A DNA stretch of 64,000 bases from assembly GCA_007922305.1 (NCBI GenBank), contig ML677365.1, forward strand, positions 13,229,931 to 13,293,930, read 5' to 3'. The notes beneath the pieces are model-generated. The model was given only the letters and a program-made list of their open reading frames with translations, was not told where the DNA came from and did not search any database. How positions within the stretch are numbered: position 1 is the stretch's first letter; the number at the start of each line of letters is the position of its first letter. The stretch is from Dermatemys mawii (Eukaryota > Chordata > Testudines > Dermatemydidae). The translations under genes were made by a program, and so were the position numbers. This document shows positions 11,741-21,389 of the stretch, piece by piece.

Positions 11741-12419
11741 TGTGATATAGTCAAATCCCCAGTTATCTAAATTTCAGTTTCTGACATTTGTCCCAAATCC
11801 AAATATTAAAATTGAAATTTTATATGAAGCTTTTAGAGGGCCCTCCAAGACCTCTGGATAATTGAAATGGAATCATGTTCCTGATGCAGCTGCATCACAT
11901 CTGTGTAGAGAAGCCAGTATGTTCCTGATCTGTGAAATGTCTCGGTGCGCCCCAAAACTACAGCAGCCTTTTTTGTTGCCACCAATTACATTGCAAACTA
12001 TTCCCTACAGTAAACATATTTTTAATACTGGATTCTCCCTCTCCAGTGTTAAATTGGATACGTCCTATTTTCCCCAATGTTGTTAACTTACCTATCCTAG
12101 TTTAAATTTCCTATTGTTTTGTGTTGAAACGGTCTTGCAAATTTTGTCACTGAACAAATGACTCAGACATGCTTAATGCCTTGTGTGTTACATCAGCATT
12201 TCTCAACCTTTTTGATACCAGGGACTGGTTTGCGGCCTTCCTAAACTATGACAGAGATCTCGGGGACCAGTTCCAGTCCACAGACTGGCGCTGAGATAAA
12301 CTGTTAGATAACTGAAAAGTTACTTTCCATGGATTTTCAACTTTTGATTTTGGAAGGTTTTCTGTGAAATACTTCAAGGGAGTAATTGAGAATTGTCATG
12401 TGGGAAGTTTGATTTGGGA

Positions 12420-12640
12420 GGGGAGATGCTTGTGTGGTTAAAGTATAAAACTGGAAGCCAAGAGCAACCTGGATTTTATACCCAATTCCACCATGGGCTT
12501 CTTTGTAATGTTCTACACACATCTCTGTTTCTGTTTTTCTTGTCTGTAGAATTGAGAATACTTCCTTACCTCACACAAGAAATGGGAAATGACTGCCTAG
12601 GGAAGTTCTGCGGAAAAGACTCAGAGTCCTAGTGAACCAC
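12420..12640 (+). mobile_element. MIR-like tRNA-derived SINE remnant
   Basis: The order of words (a 'gtggttaaagta' head, a 'ggattttatacccaattccacca' middle, then 'tgtctgtagaattgagaata' and 'cttcctca' tail) follows the core-SINE/MIR consensus as I know it. It is an old, diverged copy abutting a CR1 element. Confidence 0.55.
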
Positions 12641-12644
12641 ATGC

Positions 12645-13440
12645 TAAATGAGAGTCAACAGTGTAACACTGTTGCAAAAAAGCAAACATCCTTCTGGGAT
12701 GTATTAGCTGAAGGTGGTGTAAGCAAGACACAAGAAGTAATTCTGCTGCTCTACGCCGCGCTGATTAGGCCTTAATTGGAGTATTGTGTCCAGTTCTGGG
12801 TGCCACATTTCAGGAAGGATGTGGACGAATTGGAGAGAGTTCCGAGAAGAGCAACACTATGATTAGCAGTCTAGAAAATACGATCTATGAGGGAAGACTG
12901 AAAAAATTGGGTTTGTTTAGTATGGAGAAAAGAAGACTTGAGAGAACATAAGTTTTCAAATACATAAATGCTTGTAACTAAGAGGAGGGAGAAAAAATGT
13001 TCTTAACCTGTGAGAATAGGACAAGAAGCAATGGGTTTAAATTGCAGCAAAGGAGTTTTAGGTTGGACATTAGGAAAAAATTCATAACTGTCAGGGTGGT
13101 TAAGCGCTGGAATAAATTGCCTAGGGAGGTTGTGGAATCTCCATCATTGGAGATTCTTTAGAGTAGGTTAGGCAAACACCTACTAGGAATGGTTTAGATA
13201 ATACTTGATACCACCAATACTAGGAATGGTCTAGATCAGCAGTGTCCAATATGTTCGCCACATGTGGCTAGTAGGCTATTGAATTGTGGATAATGCGTGT
13301 GGCTTTCTTATAATGTGGCTAATAAGAAAAATTCAAAACCACAAGTGTGTCTAGCATCGAATTTCTATTGGACACAGCTGGTCTAGATAATACCATGAGT
13401 GTAGGGCAGTGGACTAGATGACCTATCAAATTAAATAACA
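12645..13440 (+). mobile_element. CR1 LINE 3' end with nested hAT MITE
   Basis: A 5'-truncated CR1 3' region contains the words for EYCVQFWVPHF-like and LERVPRRATL-like segments, then 'ggtttgtttagtatggagaaaagaag' and 'ttgtggaatctccatcattggag'. Stops and small indels break the frame. A 144-bp hAT MITE is inserted in its tail at 13237-13380; the CR1 text resumes after it ('ggactagatgacctatc'). Confidence 0.85.
13237..13380. mobile_element. hAT-type MITE with perfect 8-bp TSD
   Basis: The terminal inverted repeats are cagcagtgtccaat and attggacacagctg. The 8-bp target duplication gtctagat occurs at 13229-13236 and again at 13381-13388. Eight-base duplications and CAG-type ends are hAT hallmarks. 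It sits inside the CR1 tail, so it is younger than that LINE copy. Confidence 0.88.
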
Positions 13441-13549
13441 TCATAAAGCTCTTTGAGAGCTGATGGAAAGTGCTGTAGAACTGTAAAGTATTTTCATATG
13501 TGGAAACCATTCATAGCCACACATTTTATTTTGTTGAGTAGTGGTGACT

Positions 13550-13960
13550 AGGGCTCCATGTTTGTCACGGAGGTTACGGATTCTTTGACTTTCTGTGACC
13601 TCCATGACTTCTGCAGGGGCCAGTGTGGCTGACTCAGGGCTGCCCAAGCAACTGGCTCCAGGGCCAGCTACTCAGGCATTCCCTGGGACCAGCTGGCCCC
13701 AGGACTGTCCGAGCCGCAGCCAGTGTGGCTTGCACTGGGGACCGCCTGAGTAGCTGGCCCTGTGGCAGCTAGAGCAGCCGCTGGCCCTACACCCTGGGCA
13801 GGGGATCCCCCAGCGCTCCTGCAGCAGCAGCCCTCAAGATTTAATTGGGTATTTATAAGAAATCATGGACAGGTCACGACCTGTAAATTTTTAATTGTCC
13901 ATGATCTGTCCATGACTTTTACTAAAAATACCTATGACTAAATCGTATCCTTAGTAACGA
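13550..13960. mobile_element. DNA-transposon-like repeat with GC-rich core
   Basis: The ends are related inverted text: 'tcacggaggttacgg...gtgacctccatgac' on the left and 'ggtcacgacctg...ccatgactttt' on the right. They flank a GC-rich core of degenerate 'gggccagctactcaggc / ggctggccctgtggcagc' units. The layout suggests a nonautonomous DNA transposon, but the superfamily is uncertain. Confidence 0.55.
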
Positions 13961-14179
13961 CTCATAGAACTAAGTAATATGTCCTGTGATTAGCTCAATT
14001 ATATGATGTGAATTGCAGTGCATTAGAAAGACTGTCAAAGTAATCTGTGTTCTCTATTGTGGTAGCTGCCACTAGTGTGTCAAGATTTTCAATTTTTTTT
14101 CAGAGAGATTTATACCTCAGCCTCTTTCATGCTGAATGACAAATCAGCAATATGTATGTTGTAGCTATGTCACTCCCAG

Positions 14180-14325
14180 GACATTAGGGAGACATGGTGA
14201 GGTAATATCTTTTATTGGACCAATTTCTATCAGCGAGTGAGACAAGCTTTTGAGTTTGAGCTCTGTGTAAGCTTGAAAGTTTCTCACCAATACAAGTCGG
14301 TTCAGTAAGAGAGATTCTCACACCT
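14180..14325. repeat. Interspersed repeat shared with 63795-63990
   Basis: It contains 'ggtgaggtaatatcttttat' followed by 'tggaccaa', then an inverted echo around 'gtgagacaagctttt'. The same core occurs near 63850, so this is a dispersed family. I cannot classify it; it may be a SINE-like or Penelope-tail family known in sauropsids. Confidence 0.65.
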
Positions 14326-15860
14326 TGTTCCAAACCCACAATATGACCACATACGCCAGGTACATTAGATGGTTGTATTAATTTGAGTGGGCTTACTGAA
14401 ATGATTGTATAAATTCAAAAGCATAAATGACTTGTTTTATAATCCTGCACATTCTTTTCCATACTCCCATGGTATAAGCTTCATATACTCTTATCAAATA
14501 AAGCTAGCATTAGTTAATGGATTTTTTTAAGGTATTATCTATGGAGAAAAGCACCAGACTTCATTAACGTGTTTTTCTCTCAGGGTACCCTTATTCAGAG
14601 AGAGATTGCAATGCTCACCATAGTATGAGGTACGGGTGGGTGCTGTATTGCCAGATGGTTACTTACACCTGTAGAAGGGAAGTTTTTAGTTCAATGTATT
14701 TCTCTTTTTTTAAAACAATTCCAAAATACATTTTGAATTGTTATAGTAGCACCCCCTATTTGTTGGGCAATAAGCACTTCCTAAACTCTCAGCGATGGTC
14801 TCTGCTTTGAGGAGCTTTCTGTCAAAGAACAGACAGACAAGTAGGCAATGCTCAGGGGTAAAGACCCAACAACAAGCTGCTGAGATATGTTAACTCAGTT
14901 AGAGTGCAGATTTAACTGAAAAAAAATGTAGGGTGTTTTAAGGAGGAAAACTACCATTAAGCCACAAGTATGCTTTGGATAGTGAGGGGGCATGTAGTTA
15001 ATTGACAGGGTTTCTACTGGACCACTGAGTCTTGCCCTTGTTCATCAGTGGTTCTCAGACTGGCTGTGGACTCCACTTTTCTTCGTCCACACAATGAAAC
15101 CTTTAGCAAACCAATCCGTGAGAAAAGAGGGCTTTGGGAAGGGAAGTGCTACACTGAAGGTTTTGTTATGAAGTGAAGTAGTTGGGAGAACCACTGTCCT
15201 AAGACTAAGTCATTTATTTGTAGGAGCAGTATTGGCTAACAGAAGCATCTTTGCCAGCTGACCAAAGTACACAAGATGTATAAAGAGAACCTTATATGTG
15301 CTGTTATCCACCTGTTTTCAGCTAGAGAACACCAGCCTTGCTTCCTTGATAGATGCCTGTTAGTAAATCCCTGGTGCAGTCTGTGAAGTCCTGAAGTCTA
15401 TAGGCTAGTTATTCTTTTCATTAAAAAAAAAAAAAAAAAAAAATCACTCAAGCAGAGAAAATTGTTCCATATCTAGAACACGTGTTCTGGGATGCTGCAG
15501 ACATTTCTCCCCTTCTCTTCAACCATTGAGGATAGCTGGACACCCCCTTATGAGCCTTTCACAGAGGGAGAGACTGCATGCATGGCAAGATGAGTAAGAA
15601 TCCAGTGGATATATGGCGCTCAAACAAAAAGCCAGAATCCCTAGAGTAAGAATTTTACTGTGATACAGCTGGGACTGTAAAGACTTATCAGTTATTGTAT
15701 GTCTGCTACAACACTCCTTATTAGGATATTATTAATAAAAATACACACCCCTAAGAGCCAAGAAACTTGAAATGAAGGTTAAATTTCTGGAAACTAAGTG
15801 GAAATTCTGAAAAATAAACTGTTGGTTGATAACTTTCTGGGCTTGAGTTCCTTGCTGACT
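14326..15860. other. Intergenic, mostly unique
   Basis: There is no exon and no clear mobile element. A pure A tract of about 20 bp begins at 15423 and may mark the tail of an unrecognised insertion. The rest shows nothing I can support. Confidence 0.6.
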
Positions 15861-15871
15861 ACAGTGTAGTT

Positions 15872-15968
15872 GTGACAGAGTCCTGTGGCACCTTAAAGAC
15901 TAACTAAAGGTGCCACAGGACTCTCTGTCACTTCTGCAAGTCCAGACTAACACGGCTACCCCTCTGAT
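15872..15968. mobile_element. Inverted pair of Penelope tail fragments
   Basis: The Penelope-type 3' tail word (tcctgtggcacctt and its complement aaggtgccacagga) occurs twice head to head, as 15872-15894 and 15907-15931 around a 12-nt loop. It is followed by 'cagactaacacggctacccc'. The 97-bp unit is flanked by a perfect 11-bp duplication, acagtgtagtt, at 15861-15871 and 15969-15979. This is one retrotransposition event with an inverted-tail structure. Confidence 0.85.
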
Positions 15969-16594
15969 ACAGTGTAGTTATTCCTGTGGCTAAGAGACTG
16001 TCTCCCATTTGCCTGGTGATCTGATGCAGACAGGGAACACCTGACTCTTTTCAGAGTGTTTTGTCTTGTTTTGATGCAAGGTTCAAGATCGAAAGTTACT
16101 GAGCCCTGACAGGGAGTTCAGTGCTATTCAAAACAGATGGGAACACTGTTCCTGCCCCCAAGGAGTTTACAGTCCGGACTAGACAAATAAAAAGATCAGA
16201 CCTAGTACACTAAAGGGCCAGGAATGTAGGACATTTTCAAAGCAGTCTTTTTTTTTTTTTTAAAGGTATAATTCAATTGGCTGTGGAAGGGCTTTACAGA
16301 TGTATTTTAAGGAGAGCACTTACTGGATAGGGAAGTTGTTTTGGTTGCAGAGGATGGTGTAGAAGTCAAGAACAGAAAAAGAGCAAAAAGAGAGAAATTA
16401 GCTGTTTGAAATATATTTGCATCATGGACCCCATTGTGCTAAGATACATGGGCCAGTCCCTATCCCAAGGAAATTACAATCCAAATAGCAAGACAAAGGG
16501 TAGGAAAATGGAAGTTCCATGTCTGCCTGTTGCTCTCTAAACTTGGCAGTTGAGTGCTTCACTAATTCCAGAGGACTGGGTGTGTTTTCTCTAA

Positions 16595-16905
16595 CCACTT
16601 AAGCTGTAGTGTAGACATAGCCTGTGTTGGCATAATTTATGTGGCTCGGGGGTGTGAATAAACCACCCCCCCTCCGAGTGACAAGTTACACCAACATGAG
16701 CGCTCGTGTGCACAGTGCTACATTGGTGGGAGAGCTTCTCCTGCTGACATAGGTTCTGCCATTCACAGAGGTGGTTTTATTATGGTGATGAGAGTTTTCT
16801 CCCGTCAGCAGAGTGCCTTCACCAGATGCACTGCAGTGGCACAGCTGCATTGGTACAATTGTGCTACTGCAATGCTTTATGTGTAGACATGCCGTTAGTA
16901 ACACC
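16595..16905. mobile_element. Harbinger-like MITE
   Basis: The ends carry 'gtagtgtagacatagcctgt' on the left and a degenerate inverse (tgtgtagacatgccg) on the right. These are the terminal words shared by the MITEs at 20758 and 59342. It is about 300 bp with no coding capacity. Assignment to PIF/Harbinger is by resemblance. Confidence 0.6.
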
Positions 16906-16974
16906 TGCTGTTCTGCAGGTTGGACAGGAACGCCCCAAGCTATCCTGCCTTTGCAACCAGTTCATTTCTAGTTC

Positions 16975-17215
16975 AGGCCCATCTTTTTAAAAAAGAATTT
17001 TAGGGGACACGGAGCAGGGAGGCTTGGATGGGGTGGGGTCCTGGGTGAGCGGTTGGGGCACAGGTCCCAGGAAGGGATGGTTAGGGGACAAGGAGCAGGG
17101 CAGGTTGGATGGGTTGTGATTCTGAGGGGAGCAGTCAGGGGGAGGGAGTGGATAGGGGATGGGGTCAGGCTGTTTAGGAATGCACAGCCTTCCCTACCTT
17201 GCCCTCCATACAAAT
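16975..17215. mobile_element. Fragment of the hAT family at 28391
   Basis: G-rich units with 'ggggacaaggagcagggc' and the words 'ggggtcaggctgtttaggaa' and 'cttgccctccatacaa' parallel 29260-29510 in the intact copy ('ggggtcaagctgtttgggga', 'ctggccctccacacaa'). It is a truncated, diverged relative without recognisable termini. Confidence 0.65.
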
Positions 17216-17248
17216 ACTAGCAAATATACAAATATCCCCTCTTCCCCA

Positions 17249-17415
17249 CAGGGCCGGCTCCAGGCACCAGCTTAGCAAGCATTTGGTAAGGGGTGGCATT
17301 CCGGCTGCACTGCCCCCCAACCCCCTTCGCTCCTCTGGCTGCACCGCCCCCACCCCTCCGGCCACCTTTTTTATTTTATTTTTGCTTGGAGTGACAAACG
17401 TTAGAGCCAGCCCTG
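17249..17415. mobile_element. Short hAT MITE, 167 bp
   Basis: The ends are cagggccggctcc and gagccagccctg. The flanks are cttcccca (17241-17248) and cctcccca (17416-17423), an 8-bp target duplication with one change. It has no coding capacity. Confidence 0.78.
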
Positions 17416-17931
17416 CCTCCCCACCCGAGGAGTGTCCTCTCTTTTTGAATGTTCAAATATGGTAACCCTACTGGAGGACTGGAGCAGGGCCATGTCACAG
17501 TTTCTCGGGAGCTGCATGGAGCGACCCCAACCCTGTGCCCTGGCTGGAGCGGAGCAAGCCCCAGAACCTGCTCCCCAGTGGGAGCTCACAGGCTGTAGTT
17601 TTAGTATCCCTGCGCGAAAGGCTCAGAAACAGAATGGCAAAGTAAAATAAACCCACATGTATATATTTCAATTTCATAACTTTTGTGTGAATAACTCAAG
17701 ATTTTTGAATACTTGTGGTTCAGTCTCATGGTTGTATAACTATATTGTACGTTGTATAACTATAAAAATACAGCAAATATTTACCTTTTAGAAGGATTCC
17801 ATTCGAGTTTTTAAGGTCAGCCTTGACACAAACCCTGGCTGTGATGATTTAAAAAAAAAAATTAAAAAGGGAAGGAGGAGGATCTGGGGAACTACAGACC
17901 AGTCAGCCTCACCTCAGTCCCTGGAAAAATC

Positions 17932-18606
17932 ATGGAGCAAGTCCTCAAGGAATCAATTCTGAAGCACTTACAGAAGAGGAAAGTGATCAGTCAGCATGGA
18001 TTCACCAAGGGCAAGTCATGGCTGACTAACCTAATTGCCTTCTATGATGAGAGAACTGGCTCTGTGGATGAGGGGAAAGCAGTGGACATGTTATTCCCTG
18101 ACTTTAGCAAAGCTTTTGATATGGTCTCCCACAGTATTCTTGCTAGTAAGTTAAAGGTGTATGGGCTGGATGAATGGACTATAAGGTGGATAGAAAGCTG
18201 GCTAAATCATCAGGCTCAACAGGTAGTGATCAACAGCTCCATGTCTAGTTGGCAGCTAGGATCAAGCGGAGCATCCCAAGGGTTAGTACTGGGGCCGGTT
18301 TTGTTTAATATCTTCGTTAATGACTTGGAGGATGGTGTAGACTGCACCCTCAGCAAGTCTGCAGATGACACTAAACTGGGAGGAGTGGTAGATATGCTGG
18401 AAGGTACGGATCGGATGCAGAAGAACCTGTACAAATTAGAGGATTGGGCCAAAAGAAATATGAGTTCAACGAGGACAAGTGGAGTCCTGCACTCAGGACA
18501 AAAGAATCCCATGCACTGCTACAAACTAGGGACCAAATGGCTAGGTAGCAGTTCTGCAAAAAAGGACTTAGGGGTTACAGAGGATGAGAAACTGGATATG
18601 AGTTAA
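17932..18606 (+). pseudogene. CR1 reverse transcriptase fragment
   Basis: A 224-codon open part of the CR1 pol frame covers RT palm motifs from MEQVLKESILKHLQKRKV to a stop after EDEKLDMS. The catalytic box has Ser in place of the usual Phe/Tyr (SADD), but both aspartates remain. Lacking the endonuclease and the C-terminus, it is a dead fragment. Confidence 0.85.
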
Positions 18607-18707
18607 CAGTGTGCCCTTGTTGCCAAGAAGGCTAAGGACATTTTGGGTTGTACAAGTAAGGGCATTGTCAGCAGATTGAGGGACGTGATCATTTCTCCCT
18701 ATTCTGC

Positions 18708-19154
18708 ATGGGTGTGTGCCATCTGGAGTACTGTGTCCAGTTCTGGGGCCAACACTACAAGAAGGATGTGGAAAAATTGGAGAGAGTCCAGCAGAGGGTA
18801 ACAAAAATGATGAGGGGGCTGGAGCACATGAGTTATGGATGGAGGCTGAGGGAACTGGGATTGTTTAGTCTGCAGAAGAGAAGAATGAGGGGGAATTTAA
18901 TAGTTGAAAGTAGCTATCTTAAAGGGGGTTCCAAAGAGGATGGATCTAGACTGTTCTCAGTGGTAGCAGATGACAGAACAAGGAGTAATGGTCTCAAGTT
19001 GCAGTGGGGAAGGTTTAGGTTGGATATTAGGAAAAACTTTTTCACAAGGAGCGTGGTGAAGCACTGGAATGGGTTACCTAGGGAGGTGGTGGAATCTCCT
19101 TCCTTAGAGTTTTTTAAAGTCAGGCTTGTCAAAGCCCTGGCTGGGATGATTTAG
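18708..19154 (+). pseudogene. CR1 pol C-terminal fragment
   Basis: This 148-codon continuation of the same CR1 protein is in another frame. It has the typical [20 protein letters not shown] and [20 protein letters not shown] segments. It ends with the CR1 terminal peptide VKALAGMI. Confidence 0.85.
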
Positions 19155-19235
19155 CTGGGGTTAGTCCTGCTTTGAGCAGGAGCTTAGACTAGATGCCCTC
19201 CTAAGGTCCCTTTCAACCCTGATAGTTTAAGATTG

Positions 19236-19739
19236 TACAGGGCCAATTTTTAAAAGATATTTAGGCAACTAATTTTCAAAAGCACTAACTTTTTAAAAAT
19301 CTGGCCTTCTGGTGAACATGGGTGATGCAGGTTCTACACAGATATGGTGATGTGAAAAAGCTATGGGCTGCTGGAGAAAGAGGCACGACATCTGCTGAAG
19401 GCAATCTCCATGCGTGGATCAAAGGCAACTGGAGAAGTTTTGACACCCAACCAGGCAATCATTCTTCTTAGCTGTCATGTGATCCTGCAGAACAAGCATG
19501 TAGGAGAAGGAACAAAAATGTAAGACTTAAAAACGCCTGCTGCCACCCGTGGCTGCTGGACTGGAAGCACGGGGGGGGGCGGCTCACTGGAGCTACTTGT
19601 AGCCCGTAAGGCACTCTAGGGCTAGGGGCTAGGAAAAGATCAGCTCCATAACCAGCAGCATCCAGCTGGTGCAGGTCAGCCCTGGGTCCTCAGAGCTACA
19701 CCACTTTAACAAATAAGTCACTTCAAGGAGGGGCGGCCA
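19236..19739. other. Upstream flank of the RRM2B CpG island
   Basis: About 500 bp show no coding signal or clear repeat. CpG content rises from about 19560, where a run of ten G residues occurs. This could hold distal promoter elements. Confidence 0.5.
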
Positions 19740-20006
19740 TGGCACGTGCGACAGGCCCAGGGAGCCGGGGCAGGGCCCGGCCTGCCTGCTGCACGAGGCC
19801 TTCCACAGCTATGGGCCTGGCAGGGGCCTCCTGGGAACAGCGAACCCGGGCAGGCCCTTGTCACTTGTGGTGGGGGAAGGGCGTGTAAAATATTTCACGG
19901 ACCCACCCGCCCCCTCAGGTCCCTTCGCGCCTCTCCCCGCCCCATTGAACAGCCGGGGGACAGACTCCCCGCCCGAGGGCGGGCAGCGGCTTCACTCGAG
20001 CTCACT

Positions 20007-20035
20007 GAGCATGCTCGGTCGGAAAGCGCATGCCC
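20007..20035 (+). promoter_or_regulatory. Candidate p53 response element
   Basis: Half-site gagcatgctc (20007-20016) is a perfect RRRCWWGYYY match. After a 9-bp spacer, gcgcatgccc (20026-20035) matches at nine of ten positions. It lies 109 bp before the RRM2B start codon. The human gene is a p53 target through an intron 1 site, so a promoter-proximal site here is plausible but unproven. Confidence 0.4.
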
Positions 20036-20143
20036 CGTACCAACGCCTGAGCCGCGCCGTTTGTAACGTTCCAACGGCTCCGCAGCGCCGGTCGAGCGTG
20101 TCCCTCCGGCCAGTGGCGCAGCCCCGCTGGGCCGCCGCGCGCC

Positions 20144-20197
20144 ATGGGCGAGCGCCGGGGCCGCGCTCCGCCGCAGGAGGCCCTAGGGCTGGAGCGG
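20144..20197 (+). CDS. RRM2B: RRM2B coding exon 1
   Basis: Eighteen codons from ATG (MGERRGRAPPQEALGLER) to donor GTAAGC at 20198, phase 0. The Arg/Pro-rich short N-terminus is poorly conserved in the family. It is assigned by position, CpG island, Kozak context and the correct phase for exon 2. Confidence 0.88.
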
Positions 20198-20757
20198 GTA
20201 AGCGCTGCTGGCCCTGTGGCGGGTCACGCGCCCAGCTGACTCGCGGTGTCTTCGGGGCAGGGAGCGCGCTGCGGCCGGCCCCTCGCAGCCTGGTTGTGGG
20301 GGCGCGGGCTCAGCCCAGGCGGCGGGGCGGGCCCAGGCCCAAGGCGGGTGGGCAGCGCGCTGCGGCAGGGGCTCGGCGAGCCGGGCTCTCCGCCCAGCGC
20401 CGCTTCGTTAGTCATCCGGCCGCGGGGGCTGACGACGGGTCCGCGTCCGTCTCGAGCGCGGCCTTCGGAGGTGGGCGAGGGGGGAGTGAGCCGAGACTAC
20501 CGGCTCCCCTGGCTTCGCGTGCGGGCTCCTTAGGCCGCGGTTCCTGGAGCCACGAGCTTTACTAGACTCGCGCGGCTCAGCCTCGAGTTGTGTCTGTGAA
20601 GAGAAGCTGGAAAACGTGCCCCGGAAAGCGGCTCTGAACAGCCCAGGCCCTGGGGCTGGCCACGGTGTCCTGGGGGCGAACGGGGACTTGTGGTGTCTGA
20701 GTGCCTGGGGTTGGCAGTGCTGCTAGGGTCATAGTATCCAACGGGCTCTCCTGCTCT

Positions 20758-20965
20758 CAGGGCTTGTCTACACGTAAAATGCCACAGGGGGGCAGCTGGA
20801 GCACTTCAGTGAAGACACAACCTGCTGCAGGACGAGGTACTCCACCTCCTGAGCGGTGGGAGCCAGGAGAAGCCCTCCTGTTGACACAGCACTAATCGCA
20901 TGCTCAGAGGTGTAGATTTTTCACCATAGTTACACCAACATATTGTACTAATGGAGACTAAGCCA
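20758..20965. mobile_element. Harbinger-like MITE in intron 1
   Basis: It begins 'cagggcttgtctacacgtaa' and ends in a degraded inverse (gtactaatggagactaagcc). It has the same terminal words as the MITEs at 16595 and 59342. It has no coding capacity. Confidence 0.6.
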
Positions 20966-21389
20966 CAGTCACTATTTTTTGTGCCCCCCCTTCTTTTTTT
21001 TTTTTGCTTGCAGCCGCATCTTCCTGGATTTATTTTTGTGTGTGTTTATGTAATTCTCTTTTCTGTTGTGTGAATGACTCCCAGGGACAACAGATGTGCT
21101 GACAGTGCTACCCTCTGTTGTTTCAGTATCACTGTGAAGCATTGACCCTTTCTCTCTTTGGACCTAGTGATTTAAAGTGTTGCTGCTAACAATAACTGGT
21201 AAAGTTATTCAGACCAAAAGTGTGTGTTGTTTTTTAAGTTGACAGCATCTGTGTTATCGTAGCGCCTCCTCTCCCCCTGGTTACCTCCTTTAATGTCAAT
21301 CTGCTTACAGGGTTTGATGGACAGGTCTGAGTTCTTTTGGATCCTGCCACCCACTCAGCAGCGTGTATCTTCTTTCTTTTTTCCTATGA

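Larger units (their letters stand above)
8806..12419. other. Intergenic DNA, UBR5 to RRM2B (left part)
   Basis: No host exon is seen. It contains an A-rich AAATA tract (about 9030-9070), a MIR-like SINE trace near 9800-9870, a TG/TA-rich stretch (10262-10372), and a decayed antisense LINE near 11320-11740. A hAT-like remnant starts with 'tttctcaacctttttgatac' near 12196. Apart from these it looks unique and AT-rich. Confidence 0.65.
17860..19235 (+). mobile_element. CR1 LINE, 5'-truncated
   Basis: The element carries the second half of a CR1 reverse transcriptase and the full 3' end. Recognisable parts are the PDFSKAFDMVSHSILASKL segment, GLVLGPVLFNIFVNDLEDGV, a SADDTKLGG box where the usual text is FADD, and the C-terminal [14 protein letters not shown] and [19 protein letters not shown] blocks. 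The first frame stops at 18606 and the second runs 18708-19154, so one frameshift separates them. It ends 500 bp before the RRM2B CpG island. Confidence 0.92.
19740..20700 (+). promoter_or_regulatory. RRM2B: CpG-rich promoter region of RRM2B
   Basis: GC and CpG content rise sharply here compared with the AT-rich surroundings, and coding exon 1 lies inside. There is no TATA box near a plausible start, which fits CpG-island promoters. A candidate p53 element lies at 20007-20035, and a Myb-like AACGG word occurs near 20071. The long open frames across this stretch follow from high GC and are not genes. Confidence 0.8.

Noticed and set aside
19746..20565. Open frames of 106 and 235 codons around the RRM2B promoter
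   Set aside because: High GC content of the CpG island produces them; the true exon 1 is in another frame and ends at a consensus donor at 20198.
20760..20769. Perfect p53 half-site gggcttgtct in intron 1
   Set aside because: It has no partner within 13 bp and is the terminal repeat of a MITE family, so it is probably coincidental.
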